DNA from: Couchioplanes azureus
GTDB taxonomy: Bacteria > Actinomycetota > Actinomycetes > Mycobacteriales > Micromonosporaceae
DNA length: 64,000 nt
Reading direction: 5' to 3'
Assembly: GCF_014648355.1 (NCBI RefSeq)
Contig: NZ_BMQY01000006.1
Coordinates: 179,698 to 243,697, forward strand
Shown: piece after piece, positions 25,406-35,357 of the stretch
Layout of the letters: each line of letters starts with the position of its first letter
How positions within the stretch are numbered: position 1 is the first letter of the stretch
Notes under the pieces: model-generated
Database searches by the model: none
What the model was told of the DNA's origin: nothing
The model's input: only the letters and a program-made list of their open reading frames with translations
Position numbers and translations under genes: made by a program

Positions 25406-26599
25406 CTAGCCGCGCCAGAGGCTGAGCATCATCGCTTCCACCGCGATCTTCGGCTTGACGTTCTGCTCGATGGCGTCCCGGCAGGCGAGCACCGCCTCGA
25501 GGCGCCGCAACGTGCTCTCGGGAGTCCACTTCCCGGCCGCCGCCGCCGACTGCGCGGCCGTGTCCGTGTGGACCACGCCCACCGGCGCCCGCAGCGTGGT
25601 GATCAGGACGTCGCGGTAGAAGCCCGCCAGGTCCACCAGCGCCCGGTCCAGCGCGTCCCGCTGGGAGCGGGTGAACCGGGACTTCTGACGCTTCTCGAGC
25701 TCCTTGAGCTGGCCGGCGGCGCCGCGCATCGCGCCCGCCGCCCCCCGACCGGTGCCTCCGGCGCCGAGGGCCTGCTCGAGGGCGGCGCGCTCCGCGCTGT
25801 CGGTCTCCGCGAAGGCCGCCGCCGCTTCCGCCTCCGCCGCCTCGATCAGCGCCGACGCCGCGTCGAAACAGGCACCGACGCCGGTCAGCCTGCGCGGCAC
25901 GGTGAGGACCGCCTCGCGGCGGCTGCGGGCGTCGGGGTCCTTGGCGAGCCGCCGGGCGCGGCCCACGTGGCCCTGGGCGGCCGCGGCGACGAAGGCCGCG
26001 ACGTCGGGGGCGATGCCGTCCCGGCGTACCAGAGCCTCCGCGACGGCCTCGGCCGACGGCTGCCGCAACGGTACGACGCGACAGCGCGACCGGATCGTCA
26101 CCGAGATGTCGTCCGGGTGCGTGGACGGGGTGCAGAGCAGGAACACCGTCCGGGGCGGCGGCTCCTCGACCGCCTTCAGCAGCGCGTTGCCGGCCGCCTC
26201 GGTGAGCCGGTCGGCGTCCTCGATGACCACCGCCTGCCAGCGGCCGCCGGACGGGGCGCTGCCGGCGCGCAGCACCAGGGCCCGCATCTCGTTGACGCCG
26301 ATCGACAGGCCCTCGGGCACGACGAACCGGATGTCGGCGTGGGTGCCGCCGAGCGCGGTGTGGCAGCCGTGGCACTCGCCGCACCCGGTGCCGCCCCGCT
26401 CGCACTGCAGGGCGGCCGCGAAGGCGCGGGCGGCGACGGAGCGACCGGAGCCGGGCGGACCGGTGAAGATCCAGGCGTGGGTCATGGCGCCGTTGGCCCC
26501 GGCGGCGTCGCCGGCCACGATGCGGGCGGCGGCCGCGGCGGCCCGGCGCAGCGTCTCGACGGCCTCGTCCTGCCCGACCAGGTCGGCGAACACACTCAT
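25406..26599 (-). CDS. holB: DNA polymerase III subunit delta'
   Basis: A 397-residue AAA+ clamp-loader subunit. DLVGQDEAVETLRRA is followed by a P-loop with Arg in place of Lys (GPPGSGRSVAA), in line with delta' not needing to hydrolyse ATP, then a zinc motif (CERGGTGCGECHGC) and the SRC-type motif (TIRSRCRVVPLR). It loads the beta clamp with DnaX and delta. Its start overlaps the stop of the MFS-tmk gene by 4 bases. Conserved tmk-holB order. Confidence 0.92.
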   Translation of the reverse strand: MSVFADLVGQDEAVETLRRAAAAAARIVAGDAAGANGAMTHAWIFTGPPGSGRSVAARAFAAALQCERGGTGCGECHGCHTALGGTHADIRFVVPEGLSIGVNEMRALVLRAGSAPSGGRWQAVVIEDADRLTEAAGNALLKAVEEPPPRTVFLLCTPSTHPDDISVTIRSRCRVVPLRQPSAEAVAEALVRRDGIAPDVAAFVAAAAQGHVGRARRLAKDPDARSRREAVLTVPRRLTGVGACFDAASALIEAAEAEAAAAFAETDSAERAALEQALGAGGTGRGAAGAMRGAAGQLKELEKRQKSRFTRSQRDALDRALVDLAGFYRDVLITTLRAPVGVVHTDTAAQSAAAAGKWTPESTLRRLEAVLACRDAIEQNVKPKIAVEAMMLSLWRG

Positions 26600-28983
26600 G
26601 GCGTCGATTCTCGCTCGCCGCCCGGCGCCCGCCCACCCGGCTCGTCGTCATCCCGCGGCAGCACCTGCGTCGCATCGGCCGAGGGCACGACCTGCGTGGC
26701 GTCCACCGGGGGCACGACCTGGATGGCGTCGGCCGAGGGCACCACCTGCGTGGCGTCCGCCGCGGGAGGTGGGGACGGCGTCCCCGCCGGCAGGATGACC
26801 GCCGTCTCGTCCGGGCCGCCCACGGACCGCACGACCACCGTCTGCTCCGGGCCCGGCGTCGCGCCGGCCCGCACGACCATGGTCTCCCCGGGATCCGCAC
26901 CGGTCGGCACCACCATCGTCGGCTCCGGGTCCGACGGCACGTCCTCCGCGACGCCCAGCAGGGCCTTCAGCCGCGCGGCCACCACGGCGGCGATCTCGTC
27001 GGCCGGCCGCGCCGCGTCCAGCACCAGGTAGCGCTTCGGGTCCGCCGAGGCGAGGTCGAGGAACGCGTACCGGACCCGCTCGTGGAAGGCACGCGACTCG
27101 CTCTCCAGGCGGTCGGTGCCCTGGCCCCGGCTGTCGACCCGGCTCAGCCCGACGCCCGGGTCGACGTCGAGCAGGACGACCAGGTCCGGCTTGAGGCCGC
27201 CGGTCGCCCAGGACGACAACCAGGAGATCTCCTGGACCGGCAGGGTACGCCCGGCGCCCTGATAGGCCAGCGACGAGTCGACGTACCGGTCGCTGATCAC
27301 CACGGCGCCCCGCTCCAGCGCGGGGCGGACGACGGTGGCGACGTGGTGCGCCCGGTCGGCGGCGTAGAGCAGGGCCTCCGCGCGCGGGGACGGGGTGCCG
27401 GACTCCTCCCCGTGGGAGAGCACCAGGCTGCGGATCCGCGCACCGACGTCGGTAGCGCCCGGCTCGCGGGTGACGACGACGTCGTGCCCGGCCGCGCGCA
27501 GTTCCTCGGACAGGCGGGTGACCTGGGTGGACTTGCCGGCGCCTTCGCCGCCCTCGAAGACCACGAAGATCCCCGTACGCGTGAACTGCTCGGCCGGCGA
27601 CAGCGGACGCCCCCGGATCGCGCCGAGCAGGTCGGCGAGGACGGGCACGCCGGGCTTGTCGTCCATCTGCCGGAAGGCGGCGACGCCGGTCCACACGCCG
27701 ACGACGCCGGCGACGAGCAGCAGCACGCGGGTCGACGAGATGTCGACGGCAAGGTCCCCCAGCCGGACCGTACGGGAGCTGCCGACGCCGACCAGGACAC
27801 CGGCGAGGGAGATGGCGAGCAGCAGGACCAGCCGTGCGCCGATCTGGACGACGGCGAACACCCGCCCGCGGACCTCGTCGTCGACCTGGCCGCCCAGCAG
27901 CGTGACGCCGGCGAGGAACGCCATGCCCGCCCCGGCACCGACGAAGAGCGCACCGAACAGGGCCATGGACAGGTGGAAGGCGACCGAGAGGAAGGCGACC
28001 GCGCCGCTGGCGAGCACCAGGCTGATGCCGAACCAGCGGCGCCGGGACAGCTCCCGGACGATGGCCGGGCCCGCGCCGATGCCGATCGCGAGGCCGATGA
28101 ACAGGGTCGCGAAGAGCAGGTAGAACGCCGCGTCACCGGCGCCGAGCGAGGCGGTGAAGAAGCGGGCCGTGCCGACGACGATGCCGGCGCCGGCGAACGC
28201 GCCGAAGATGCCGAGCACCAGGCCGCGGACGAACGGGGTGCGGCCGATGTACTTCCAGCCCTCCACGAACTGCCGGAACATGCTCTGCTCGGCGTTCTTC
28301 TGCCGGCGTTCGGTACGGCCGGCGCTGATCTCCTTGATGCCGAAGAACACCACCGCCGCGGTGGCGGCCCGGGAGAGCGCGTTGATGTAGAGGGCGAGCT
28401 GGACCGGCGAGGCCCAGCTGGGCAGGCCGCCGATGGGACCGCGGACCACGCCGTCGAGGGCCGCGAGCACCAGGGCGGCCAGGATCGGGGTGACGCCGTA
28501 CGTGGTGATCAGCGACAGCTGGTTGGAGGCCTCGAGCCGGCCCTTCGGGATGAGGTTGGGAACCGCGGCCTCCTTGGCCGGGATCCACATGAGGGTGATC
28601 GTCTCGCCGATGAAGGTCGCGATCACCGCCCAGGTCACCGTGAGGCCGCCGGAGTCGCTGACCAGGGCCACGAGCGGGATCGACCCGTAGACCAGAAAGC
28701 GCAGGATGTCGCAGATGACCATGGTGTAGCGCCGGTCGAACCGGTCGGCCATGACGCCCGCGATCGGGCCCAGGATCAAAGCCGGGACCAGGCGGATGGC
28801 GATCGTGCTGCTGAACGCGCTGCCCTGCGCGACGCTGCCGGTGACCTGCTGCGCCGCGAACAGGGCGGTGGCGAGGATGCCGATCCAGTCGCCGAACGAG
28901 GCGACGCTGAGCACGAGCCAGAGCCGCCGGAACGGGCGGATCCGCAGCACGGAACGCAGCGCCGCGATCCCGGAGAGGTCCAC
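26596..28983 (-). CDS. tmk: MFS transporter-dTMP kinase fusion
   Basis: A 795-residue two-domain protein. Residues ~1-440 form an MFS/enterobactin-exporter-like unit (RPFRRLWLVLSVASFGDWIG, GVMADRFDRRYT). Residues ~465-680 are thymidylate kinase: P-loop FEGGEGAGKST near 474, TREPGATDVG, SDRYVDSSLAYQG and the LID DSRGQGTDRLE. It phosphorylates dTMP to dTDP. A ~100-residue tail repeats TxVV units (TMVVP, TMVVR, TQVVP and similar). GTG 28983 is used; a perfect GGAGG lies further upstream before an ATC, and no ATG/GTG/TTG is in phase there. Coupled to holB. Confidence 0.9.
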   Translation of the reverse strand: MDLSGIAALRSVLRIRPFRRLWLVLSVASFGDWIGILATALFAAQQVTGSVAQGSAFSSTIAIRLVPALILGPIAGVMADRFDRRYTMVICDILRFLVYGSIPLVALVSDSGGLTVTWAVIATFIGETITLMWIPAKEAAVPNLIPKGRLEASNQLSLITTYGVTPILAALVLAALDGVVRGPIGGLPSWASPVQLALYINALSRAATAAVVFFGIKEISAGRTERRQKNAEQSMFRQFVEGWKYIGRTPFVRGLVLGIFGAFAGAGIVVGTARFFTASLGAGDAAFYLLFATLFIGLAIGIGAGPAIVRELSRRRWFGISLVLASGAVAFLSVAFHLSMALFGALFVGAGAGMAFLAGVTLLGGQVDDEVRGRVFAVVQIGARLVLLLAISLAGVLVGVGSSRTVRLGDLAVDISSTRVLLLVAGVVGVWTGVAAFRQMDDKPGVPVLADLLGAIRGRPLSPAEQFTRTGIFVVFEGGEGAGKSTQVTRLSEELRAAGHDVVVTREPGATDVGARIRSLVLSHGEESGTPSPRAEALLYAADRAHHVATVVRPALERGAVVISDRYVDSSLAYQGAGRTLPVQEISWLSSWATGGLKPDLVVLLDVDPGVGLSRVDSRGQGTDRLESESRAFHERVRYAFLDLASADPKRYLVLDAARPADEIAAVVAARLKALLGVAEDVPSDPEPTMVVPTGADPGETMVVRAGATPGPEQTVVVRSVGGPDETAVILPAGTPSPPPAADATQVVPSADAIQVVPPVDATQVVPSADATQVLPRDDDEPGGRAPGGERESTP

Positions 28984-29156
28984 GGGGCCGGCGTCCTTGC
29001 GTGCCGTGCTCGCTTCGGTGTCGATGACCCTTACCTCCAGGTAGTCACTGCCCGAAGCACTCTAACGGGCGCACGCCGGTCGCCGTGGTGCGCTCGTACG
29101 GGTGGCGGATAGATGAAGGTATTTCGCATTGCCCGCCGAGCGGATAGGTTGCTGGC

Positions 29157-30362
29157 GTGATCGCCGAACGCAGCGCTCAGCAGAAACGTCTGGAGCGGGC
29201 CACGGCCCACCTCGAGACGCCGGTGGCCGCGGTCGACCTGGCCGCGTTCGACGCCAACGCCGCGGCGCTGAGCCTGCGCTCGGCCGGCAAGCCGATCCGG
29301 GTGGCGAGCAAGTCGGTGCGGGTCCGGGCCCTGCTCGAACGGGTGCTGCAGCGGCCGGGCTGGTCCGGGGTGATGGCCTACACGCTGCCCGAGGCGATCT
29401 GGCTGGTCCGGTCCGGAGTCACCGACGACGTGCTGGTGGCGTACCCGACGGTGGACCGGACGGCGCTCGCCGAGCTGACCGCCGACGCGCGGCTCGCCGC
29501 CGCCATCACGATCATGGTCGACGACCCCGGCCACCTCGATCTCGTCGACGCGGTCACCGCGCCGGGCCGCCGCCCTCCGGTACGCCTCTGCCTGGAGCTG
29601 GACGCGTCGTGGCGGCCCGCCGGCCCGCTGCACGTGGGCGTACGCCGCTCGCCCGTGCACTCCGCGGCGCAGGCCGGCGCGCTGGCCCGCCGGCTGGCCG
29701 CGCGGCCGGGCTTCACGCTGGTCGCGATGATGGCGTACGAGGCGCACATCGCCGGCGTCGGCGACGACCCGCCCGGGCAGGCGCTGCGCGCGCGGGCGAT
29801 CCGGCTCATGCAGCGCCGGTCCCTCCCGGAGCTGCTCAAACGCCGGATGGCCGCGGTCCGGGCGGTGCGCGAGCACGCCGACCTGGAGTTCGTCAACGGC
29901 GGCGGCACCGGGAGCATGGCCGCCACCGCCGCCGACCCGTCGATCACCGAGATCGCGGCCGGCTCGGGGCTGTTCGGGCCGACCCTCTTCGACGGGTACC
30001 GGGCCTGGCGGCCGGCTCCGGCCGCCTTCTTCGCGCTGTCCGTGGTCCGGCGGCCGGCGCCGCGGATCGCCACGGTGCTCGGCGGCGGCTGGATCGCCTC
30101 GGGCCCGGCCGGGCCGTCCCGGCAGCCGACGCCGTGGCTGCCGCAGGGGCTGCGGTTCCGTGCCGACGAGGGCGCCGGCGAGGTGCAGACGCCGCTGATC
30201 GGCGCGGTCGCCGACCAGCTCCGCCCGGGCGACCGGGTCTGGTTCCGTCACGCCAAGGCCGGCGAACTGTGCGAGCACGTCAACGAGGTGCACCTCGTCG
30301 ACGGCGACACCGCGACGCCGGCCCCGACGTACCGGGGTGAGGGGTATGCGTTCCTCGGCTGA
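29157..30362 (+). CDS. PLP fold-III amino-acid deaminase/aldolase-like enzyme
   Basis: A 401-residue protein with the alanine racemase-type TIM barrel: an N-terminal TPVAAVDLAAFDANA followed by the PLP lysine in RVASKSVRV, then MMAYEAHIAGVG and the phosphate-binding FVNGGGTGSM, and a C-terminal beta domain (DRVWFRHAKAGEL...VNEVHLV). Closest in layout to D-threonine aldolase/D-serine dehydratase-like proteins of actinomycetes. Substrate not known. The GTG start is at 29157. Confidence 0.82.
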   Translation: MIAERSAQQKRLERATAHLETPVAAVDLAAFDANAAALSLRSAGKPIRVASKSVRVRALLERVLQRPGWSGVMAYTLPEAIWLVRSGVTDDVLVAYPTVDRTALAELTADARLAAAITIMVDDPGHLDLVDAVTAPGRRPPVRLCLELDASWRPAGPLHVGVRRSPVHSAAQAGALARRLAARPGFTLVAMMAYEAHIAGVGDDPPGQALRARAIRLMQRRSLPELLKRRMAAVRAVREHADLEFVNGGGTGSMAATAADPSITEIAAGSGLFGPTLFDGYRAWRPAPAAFFALSVVRRPAPRIATVLGGGWIASGPAGPSRQPTPWLPQGLRFRADEGAGEVQTPLIGAVADQLRPGDRVWFRHAKAGELCEHVNEVHLVDGDTATPAPTYRGEGYAFLG

Positions 30363-30366
30363 CCGG

Positions 30367-30996
30367 TTACGCGGGGACGTGGCGGTGCAGGTATTCGCGG
30401 ATCAGCGCCTTGGCCTCGGTGAGCACGGCGTCGTCGCCGGCCGGGTCGCGGCGGAAGGCGAGCTTGATCAGCGCGTCCGCCGCCTCGACCGCGATCAGCA
30501 GGGCGAAGCGCAGCCGCTCGAGGTCCATCAGCTGGAACTGGTCCACCAGCAGCTCGGCGATCCGGTCGCCGATGACCGTGTTGTTGTCCCGCTCGGCGTC
30601 GAGCAGGTGCAGGTCCACCACGTCGCCGAAGTGCAGCGTCCGGAAGCCCGGCACGCTGCGGTGCATGTGGATGTAGACGTCTATCGCCGCGTCGACGCCG
30701 TCCCACCAATGGGCGAACGTCTCGTTGCCGAAGCGCGCCGACAGACTCTGCAGGTACGCGTCCATGTTGCGCATGGCAAGGGCCTGGACGATGGCCCGCT
30801 TGTCCGGGAAGAACTGGTACACCGAGCCGATGGCCACCTCGGCCCGCTCGGCCAGCAGGGTGGTGGTCAGGCCCTCGTACCCGACCTCGTCCACCAGTTC
30901 CGCGCAGGCGTCGAGCATGCGCTGGACCCGGGCAACGCTTCTGCCCTGCACCGGAACCCGCCGCAGCGGTCCGGTGGTGACGGTTGGTGTCGACAC
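30367..30996 (-). CDS. TetR-family regulator
   Basis: A 209-residue protein with an N-terminal TetR HTH (ACAELVDEVGYEGLTTTLLA, EVAIGSVYQFFPDKRAIV) and a helical ligand-binding half (LHFGDVVDLHLLDAERDNN). The GTG at 30996 has GGGAG 10 bases upstream; the frame is open further to 31098. It ends 5 bases from the end of the convergent aldolase-like gene and is divergent from the FAD oxidase gene, its likely target. Confidence 0.85.
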   Translation of the reverse strand: MSTPTVTTGPLRRVPVQGRSVARVQRMLDACAELVDEVGYEGLTTTLLAERAEVAIGSVYQFFPDKRAIVQALAMRNMDAYLQSLSARFGNETFAHWWDGVDAAIDVYIHMHRSVPGFRTLHFGDVVDLHLLDAERDNNTVIGDRIAELLVDQFQLMDLERLRFALLIAVEAADALIKLAFRRDPAGDDAVLTEAKALIREYLHRHVPA

Positions 30997-31213
30997 GCGT
31001 CGCCACTCCCTCTCAGCAGTGTCGTGAGCATTGCTCGCGACGGCGGGAAGGCCGTCTTCAGCCTGCGCATGTGCAGGGTCAAGGTAGGTCGCGAACAACG
31101 CTCAAATCGAACGTTACTCGGATCAACGAGCGAGGCGCATCGACGGGACGCGGGGGACGCGAAGCATCCCCGGTTTTGTGCGACTGTCCGCTCGTCGGGA
31201 GGACAGGACCGTA

Positions 31214-32527
31214 ATGACCAGTGACAAAGTGCTTCCCCTCGCCTCCCGTCGCTGGCGGAACTGGGGCGGCAACCAGGAGTCCGTCGCCGTCGACGTCCTC
31301 GCTCCCGGCACCGCCGACGAGGTGGCGGCCCTGGTCACCGAGGCCGCGGCCGCCGGGCGCCGGGTCAAGGCGGTCGGCAGCGGCCATTCCTTCACCGGCA
31401 TCGCGGTCGCCGACGACCAGCGGATGGTGCTGCACCGGCTGAACGACCTGGTCTCCATCGACGGGGACCTGGTCACGGTTCAGGCCGGTATGCCCCTCTT
31501 CCGGCTGAACGCCCTGCTGGCCGAGCACGGCCTGGCGATGCCCAATCTCGGTGACATCGACCACCAGACGGTCGCCGGTGCCATCTCTACCGGTACCCAC
31601 GGCAGCGGCCGGGCACACTCCACCCTGGCCTCCGTGGTCGAGGCGGTGACCCTGGTGACCGGCTCGGGGGCGATCCTGCGCATCGACTCGTCGTCCGAGC
31701 TCTTCCCGGCCGCCCGGCTCGGCATCGGCGCCCTGGGCGTGCTCGTCGAGGTGACCCTGCGCTGCGTGCCGGCCTTCGTCCTGCTCGCCGACGAGCGGCC
31801 GCTGCCGCTGGCGGAGGTGCTCGCCGGGCTGGACGAGCAGATCGCCACCAACGACCACCTCGAGTTCTACTGGTATCCGTACACGGACCGCGCGCAGCTC
31901 AAGCGCAACAACAAGGTGCCGGTGTCGGACCGGCCGCTGTCGGGCTTCCGGAGCTGGCTGGACGAGCAGTTCCTGTCCAACACCCTGTTCCAGGGCGTCT
32001 GCAAGGTGGGTCGGAAGATCCCGGCGGCCGTCGCGCCGATGAACGCGCTTGCGGCCCGGGCCCTGACCGCCCGGACCTTCACCGACCGGTCCGACCGCGT
32101 GTTCTGCACCTCGCGCCGCGTGCACTTCGTGGAGATGGAGTACGAGCTCCCCCGCGAATGCGTCACCGAGGCGCTGTCCGCCCTCCCGCGGATCATCGAG
32201 GACCTGCCGTTCAAGATCCAGTTCCCGGTGGAGGTGCGCTTCACCGGGCCCGACGACATCTGGCTCTCCCACGGGTACGGCCGCGACTCCGCGTACATCG
32301 CGATCCACCAGTTCTCGGGCAGCCCGTACGAGCCGTACTTCCGGGCCTTCGAGGCGGTGTGCGAGTCCCTGGGCGGCCGCCCGCACTGGGGCAAGATGCA
32401 CTACCGGGACGCGGAGTCGCTGCGCCGGGCGTACCCGAGGTTCGACGACTTCCTCGCCGTGCGCGACCGGCTCGATCCAGGCCGGGTCTTCACCAACGCC
32501 TACCTGGATCGCGTGCTCGGCAACTGA
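31214..32527 (+). CDS. FAD-linked sugar-lactone oxidase (ALO/GULO family)
   Basis: A 437-residue flavoprotein. The N-terminal VAO-type FAD domain has VKAVGSGHSFTGIA, whose His is the usual covalent flavin site, and TVAGAISTGTHGSG. The C-terminal ALO domain ends with HWGKMHY and FDDFLAVRDRLDPGRVFTN. Relatives oxidise L-gulono- or D-arabinono-1,4-lactone, or alditols. The ATG at 31214 is preceded by AGGACAGG. It is divergent from the TetR gene. Confidence 0.88.
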   Translation: MTSDKVLPLASRRWRNWGGNQESVAVDVLAPGTADEVAALVTEAAAAGRRVKAVGSGHSFTGIAVADDQRMVLHRLNDLVSIDGDLVTVQAGMPLFRLNALLAEHGLAMPNLGDIDHQTVAGAISTGTHGSGRAHSTLASVVEAVTLVTGSGAILRIDSSSELFPAARLGIGALGVLVEVTLRCVPAFVLLADERPLPLAEVLAGLDEQIATNDHLEFYWYPYTDRAQLKRNNKVPVSDRPLSGFRSWLDEQFLSNTLFQGVCKVGRKIPAAVAPMNALAARALTARTFTDRSDRVFCTSRRVHFVEMEYELPRECVTEALSALPRIIEDLPFKIQFPVEVRFTGPDDIWLSHGYGRDSAYIAIHQFSGSPYEPYFRAFEAVCESLGGRPHWGKMHYRDAESLRRAYPRFDDFLAVRDRLDPGRVFTNAYLDRVLGN

Positions 32528-32531
32528 GGTC

Positions 32532-35357
32532 CTACTCGGTGGTGGCGGCCGCCTTCGCGGGGGCCGCCTTGCGCGCGGTCGCCTTCTTCGCCGGGGTGGC
32601 CTTCTTCGCCGGCGTCGCCTTCTTGGCCGCGGCCGCCTTCTTCGCCGGAGCCTTCTTGGCGGCGGCCTTCTTCGCCGGTTCGGCGCCGTCGGCGGCCTTC
32701 TTCGCGACCGCCTTCTTGGCGGCCTTCTTCTTCGGGGCCGGGCCCTTGGCGCGCTTCTCCGCGAGCATCTCGGACGCCTGCTCGACGGTCAGCTCCTCCG
32801 GCGTCTGGTCCCGCCGCAGCGACGCGTTGTACTCGCCGTCGGTGACGTACGGGCCGAACCGCCCGTCCTTGATCACCATAGGCTTCTGGGTGACCGGGTC
32901 CGGGCCCATCTCGCGCAGCGGCGGCTTGGCGGCACCGCGCTGGCGGGTCTTCGGGGCTGCCAGCAGCGCGAGCGCCTCGTCCAGCGTGATGGTGAAGAGC
33001 TGCTCCTCGCTCTGCAGCGACCGGGAGTCGGTGCCGCGCTGCACGTACGGGCCGAACTTGCCGTTCTTGGCGACGATCTCGGCGCCCTCGGGGTCCTTGC
33101 CCACCACGCGGGGCAGGCTCAGCAGCTGCAGCGCCTGCTCGAGGGTCAGGGTCTCCGGCGACTGGGTGCGGAACAGCGACGAGCGCCGCTCACCGCTTTC
33201 CACGTACGGGCCGAAGCGGCCGGACTTGAGCAGCACCGGGCCGCCGGTCGCCGGGTCGTCGCCGAGGCTGCGCTCGCCGCCGCCGCCCAGGAAGAGCTCG
33301 CTGACCTTCTCGGGGGTCAGCTCGTCGGGCGCGACGCCGTCCGGGATGGACGCGCGGTCGTTCGGCGACTCCTCGGTGGCGTCCGGGTGCTGCCGCTGCA
33401 GGTACGGCCCGTACCGGCCGACCCGCACCACGATCCTGCGCCCTTGCTCGTCGTCGAAGAGCGGGATCGAGTTGATCGACCGCGCGTCGATGGCGCTGAG
33501 GTTCTCGGTGACCAGCTTGCGCAGCCCGCCGGCCTTGGCGATGGCGTCGTCCGCGCCCGGCGTCTGGCTGCCGAAGTAGAAGGAGGTGAGGAAGTCCAGC
33601 GAGGCGTTCTCGCCGCCGGCGATGCCGTCGAGGTCGTTCTCCATCGCCGCGGTGAAGTTGTAGTCGACCAGGCGCGGGTAGTGCTGCTCCATCAGGCCGA
33701 TCACCGCGAACGCGATGAAGGTCGGGATCAGCGCCTGGCCGCGCTTCTCCACGTACCCGCGGTCCTGGATGGTTTGCATGATCGACGAGTACGTCGACGG
33801 GCGGCCGATGCCCAGCTCCTCCAGCGCCTTGACCAGCGAGGCCTCGGTGTAGCGGGCCGGCGGGCTGGTGTGGTGGCCGACCGCGGCCAGCTCCTCCGCG
33901 GTCAGCGGCTGGTCCTTGACCAGGTTGGGCAGGCGCCGCTCGGCGTCCTCGGCCTCGGCGTTCTCGTCGTCGGACGACTCGACGTAGGCGCGCAGGAAGC
34001 CGGGGTCGGTGATGGTCTTGCCGGTCGCGGCGAAGTCGGCCTCCTCCTGGGCGGTCGAGACCGCCCGGATGCGCACCGAGACCGAGTTCCCGACCGCGTC
34101 GGTCATCTGGGACGCGACCGTACGCCGCCAGATCAGCTCGTAGAGCCGGAACTCGTCGCCGGAGAGCTCGTTGGCCAGCTCGCCCGGGGCGCGGAAGACG
34201 TCTCCGGCGGGCCGGATCGCCTCGTGCGCCTCCTGCGCGTTCTTGACCTTGCCGGTGTAGCGGCGGGGCTCCGGCGGGACGCTGCGCTCGCCGTAGAGCT
34301 CGGCGATCTGCCGGCGGGCGGCCGCGATGGCCGTCTCCGACAGGTTCACCGAGTCCGTACGCATATAGGTGATGTACCCGTTCTCGTACAGCCGCTGGGC
34401 GGTCCGCATCGTCTGGGCCGACGACATGCGCAGCTTGCGGGCGGCCTCCTGCTGCAGCGTCGAGGTGATGAACGGTGCGTACGGCCGGCGCCGGTACGGC
34501 TTCTCCTCGACCCGGGTGACGGTGAACGGCCGGTCCTCCAGGCGGGCGGCCAGCCCGCGGGCGCCGTCGCCGTCCAGGTGCACGACCGCGGCTCCGGGCC
34601 TGAGCCGTCCGGTGGTCGGCTCGAAGTCCTTGCCGGTCGCGACGCGGTCGCCGTTGAGCGCGATCAGCGTCGCGGAGAACGAGCGCGTCCCCTCGGCCTG
34701 CTCCTGGATGGCGAGCTGGGCGTTGATGTCCCAGTACTCCGCGGTGCGGAACGCCATCCGCTGGCGCTCGCGCTCGACCACGATCCGGGTGGCGACGGAC
34801 TGGACCCGGCCCGCCGAGAGCTTCGGCATGACCTTCTTCCAGAGCACCGGGCTGACCTCGTAGCCGTACAGCCGGTCGAGGATGCGCCGGGCCTCCTGGG
34901 CGTCGACCAGGTCCTTGTCGATCTCGCGCGGGTTGGCGACCGCCGCCTGGATGGCCGGGCGGGTGATCTCGTGGAACACCATCCGCCGGACCGGGACCTT
35001 GGGCTTGATCGTCTCGACCAGGTGCCAGGCGATGGCCTCGCCCTCGCGGTCCTCATCGGTGGCGAGGAAGATCTCGTCGACTTCCTTGGCGAGCTGCTTC
35101 AGCTTGGCGATCTGCTGCTTGCGGTCGGCGGAGACCACGTAGAGCGGGCTGAAGCCGTTGTCCACGTCGACGCCGAGCCGCGCCCAGGACTCACCCTTGT
35201 ACTTCTCGGGGACCTCGTCGGCGTTCTTCGGCAGGTCGCGGACATGACCGAAGGAGGCCTCGACGAAATAGTCGGGCCCCAGGTAGCCGGCGATCGTCTT
35301 GGCCTTCGACGGGGACTCGACGATGACCAGACGGGTCGTCCTGGCGTTGCTCGGCAC
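32532..35357 (-). CDS. topA: DNA topoisomerase I
   Basis: A 941-residue type IA topoisomerase. TOPRIM domain (LVIVESPSKAKTIAGYLG at the start, ATDEDREGEAIAWHL), the catalytic tyrosine in GYITYMRTDS, then four repeated C-terminal domains, each with FGPYV, and a Lys/Ala-rich tail of ~65 residues (repeats of PAKKAT) that in mycobacteria helps processivity. The GTG at 35357 has GGGAG; the longer frame upstream has no such site. Convergent with the oxidase gene, only 4 bases apart. Confidence 0.95.
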   Translation of the reverse strand: MPSNARTTRLVIVESPSKAKTIAGYLGPDYFVEASFGHVRDLPKNADEVPEKYKGESWARLGVDVDNGFSPLYVVSADRKQQIAKLKQLAKEVDEIFLATDEDREGEAIAWHLVETIKPKVPVRRMVFHEITRPAIQAAVANPREIDKDLVDAQEARRILDRLYGYEVSPVLWKKVMPKLSAGRVQSVATRIVVERERQRMAFRTAEYWDINAQLAIQEQAEGTRSFSATLIALNGDRVATGKDFEPTTGRLRPGAAVVHLDGDGARGLAARLEDRPFTVTRVEEKPYRRRPYAPFITSTLQQEAARKLRMSSAQTMRTAQRLYENGYITYMRTDSVNLSETAIAAARRQIAELYGERSVPPEPRRYTGKVKNAQEAHEAIRPAGDVFRAPGELANELSGDEFRLYELIWRRTVASQMTDAVGNSVSVRIRAVSTAQEEADFAATGKTITDPGFLRAYVESSDDENAEAEDAERRLPNLVKDQPLTAEELAAVGHHTSPPARYTEASLVKALEELGIGRPSTYSSIMQTIQDRGYVEKRGQALIPTFIAFAVIGLMEQHYPRLVDYNFTAAMENDLDGIAGGENASLDFLTSFYFGSQTPGADDAIAKAGGLRKLVTENLSAIDARSINSIPLFDDEQGRRIVVRVGRYGPYLQRQHPDATEESPNDRASIPDGVAPDELTPEKVSELFLGGGGERSLGDDPATGGPVLLKSGRFGPYVESGERRSSLFRTQSPETLTLEQALQLLSLPRVVGKDPEGAEIVAKNGKFGPYVQRGTDSRSLQSEEQLFTITLDEALALLAAPKTRQRGAAKPPLREMGPDPVTQKPMVIKDGRFGPYVTDGEYNASLRRDQTPEELTVEQASEMLAEKRAKGPAPKKKAAKKAVAKKAADGAEPAKKAAAKKAPAKKAAAAKKATPAKKATPAKKATARKAAPAKAAATTE

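Noticed and set aside
25568..27031. Long plus-strand ORF opposite holB and tmk
   Set aside because: A GC-rich shadow of two well-supported genes; composition is Arg/Gly/Pro-rich without domains.
27082..29112. 676-aa plus-strand ORF opposite the MFS-tmk gene
   Set aside because: Antisense shadow; no recognisable domain and covered by a strongly supported gene.
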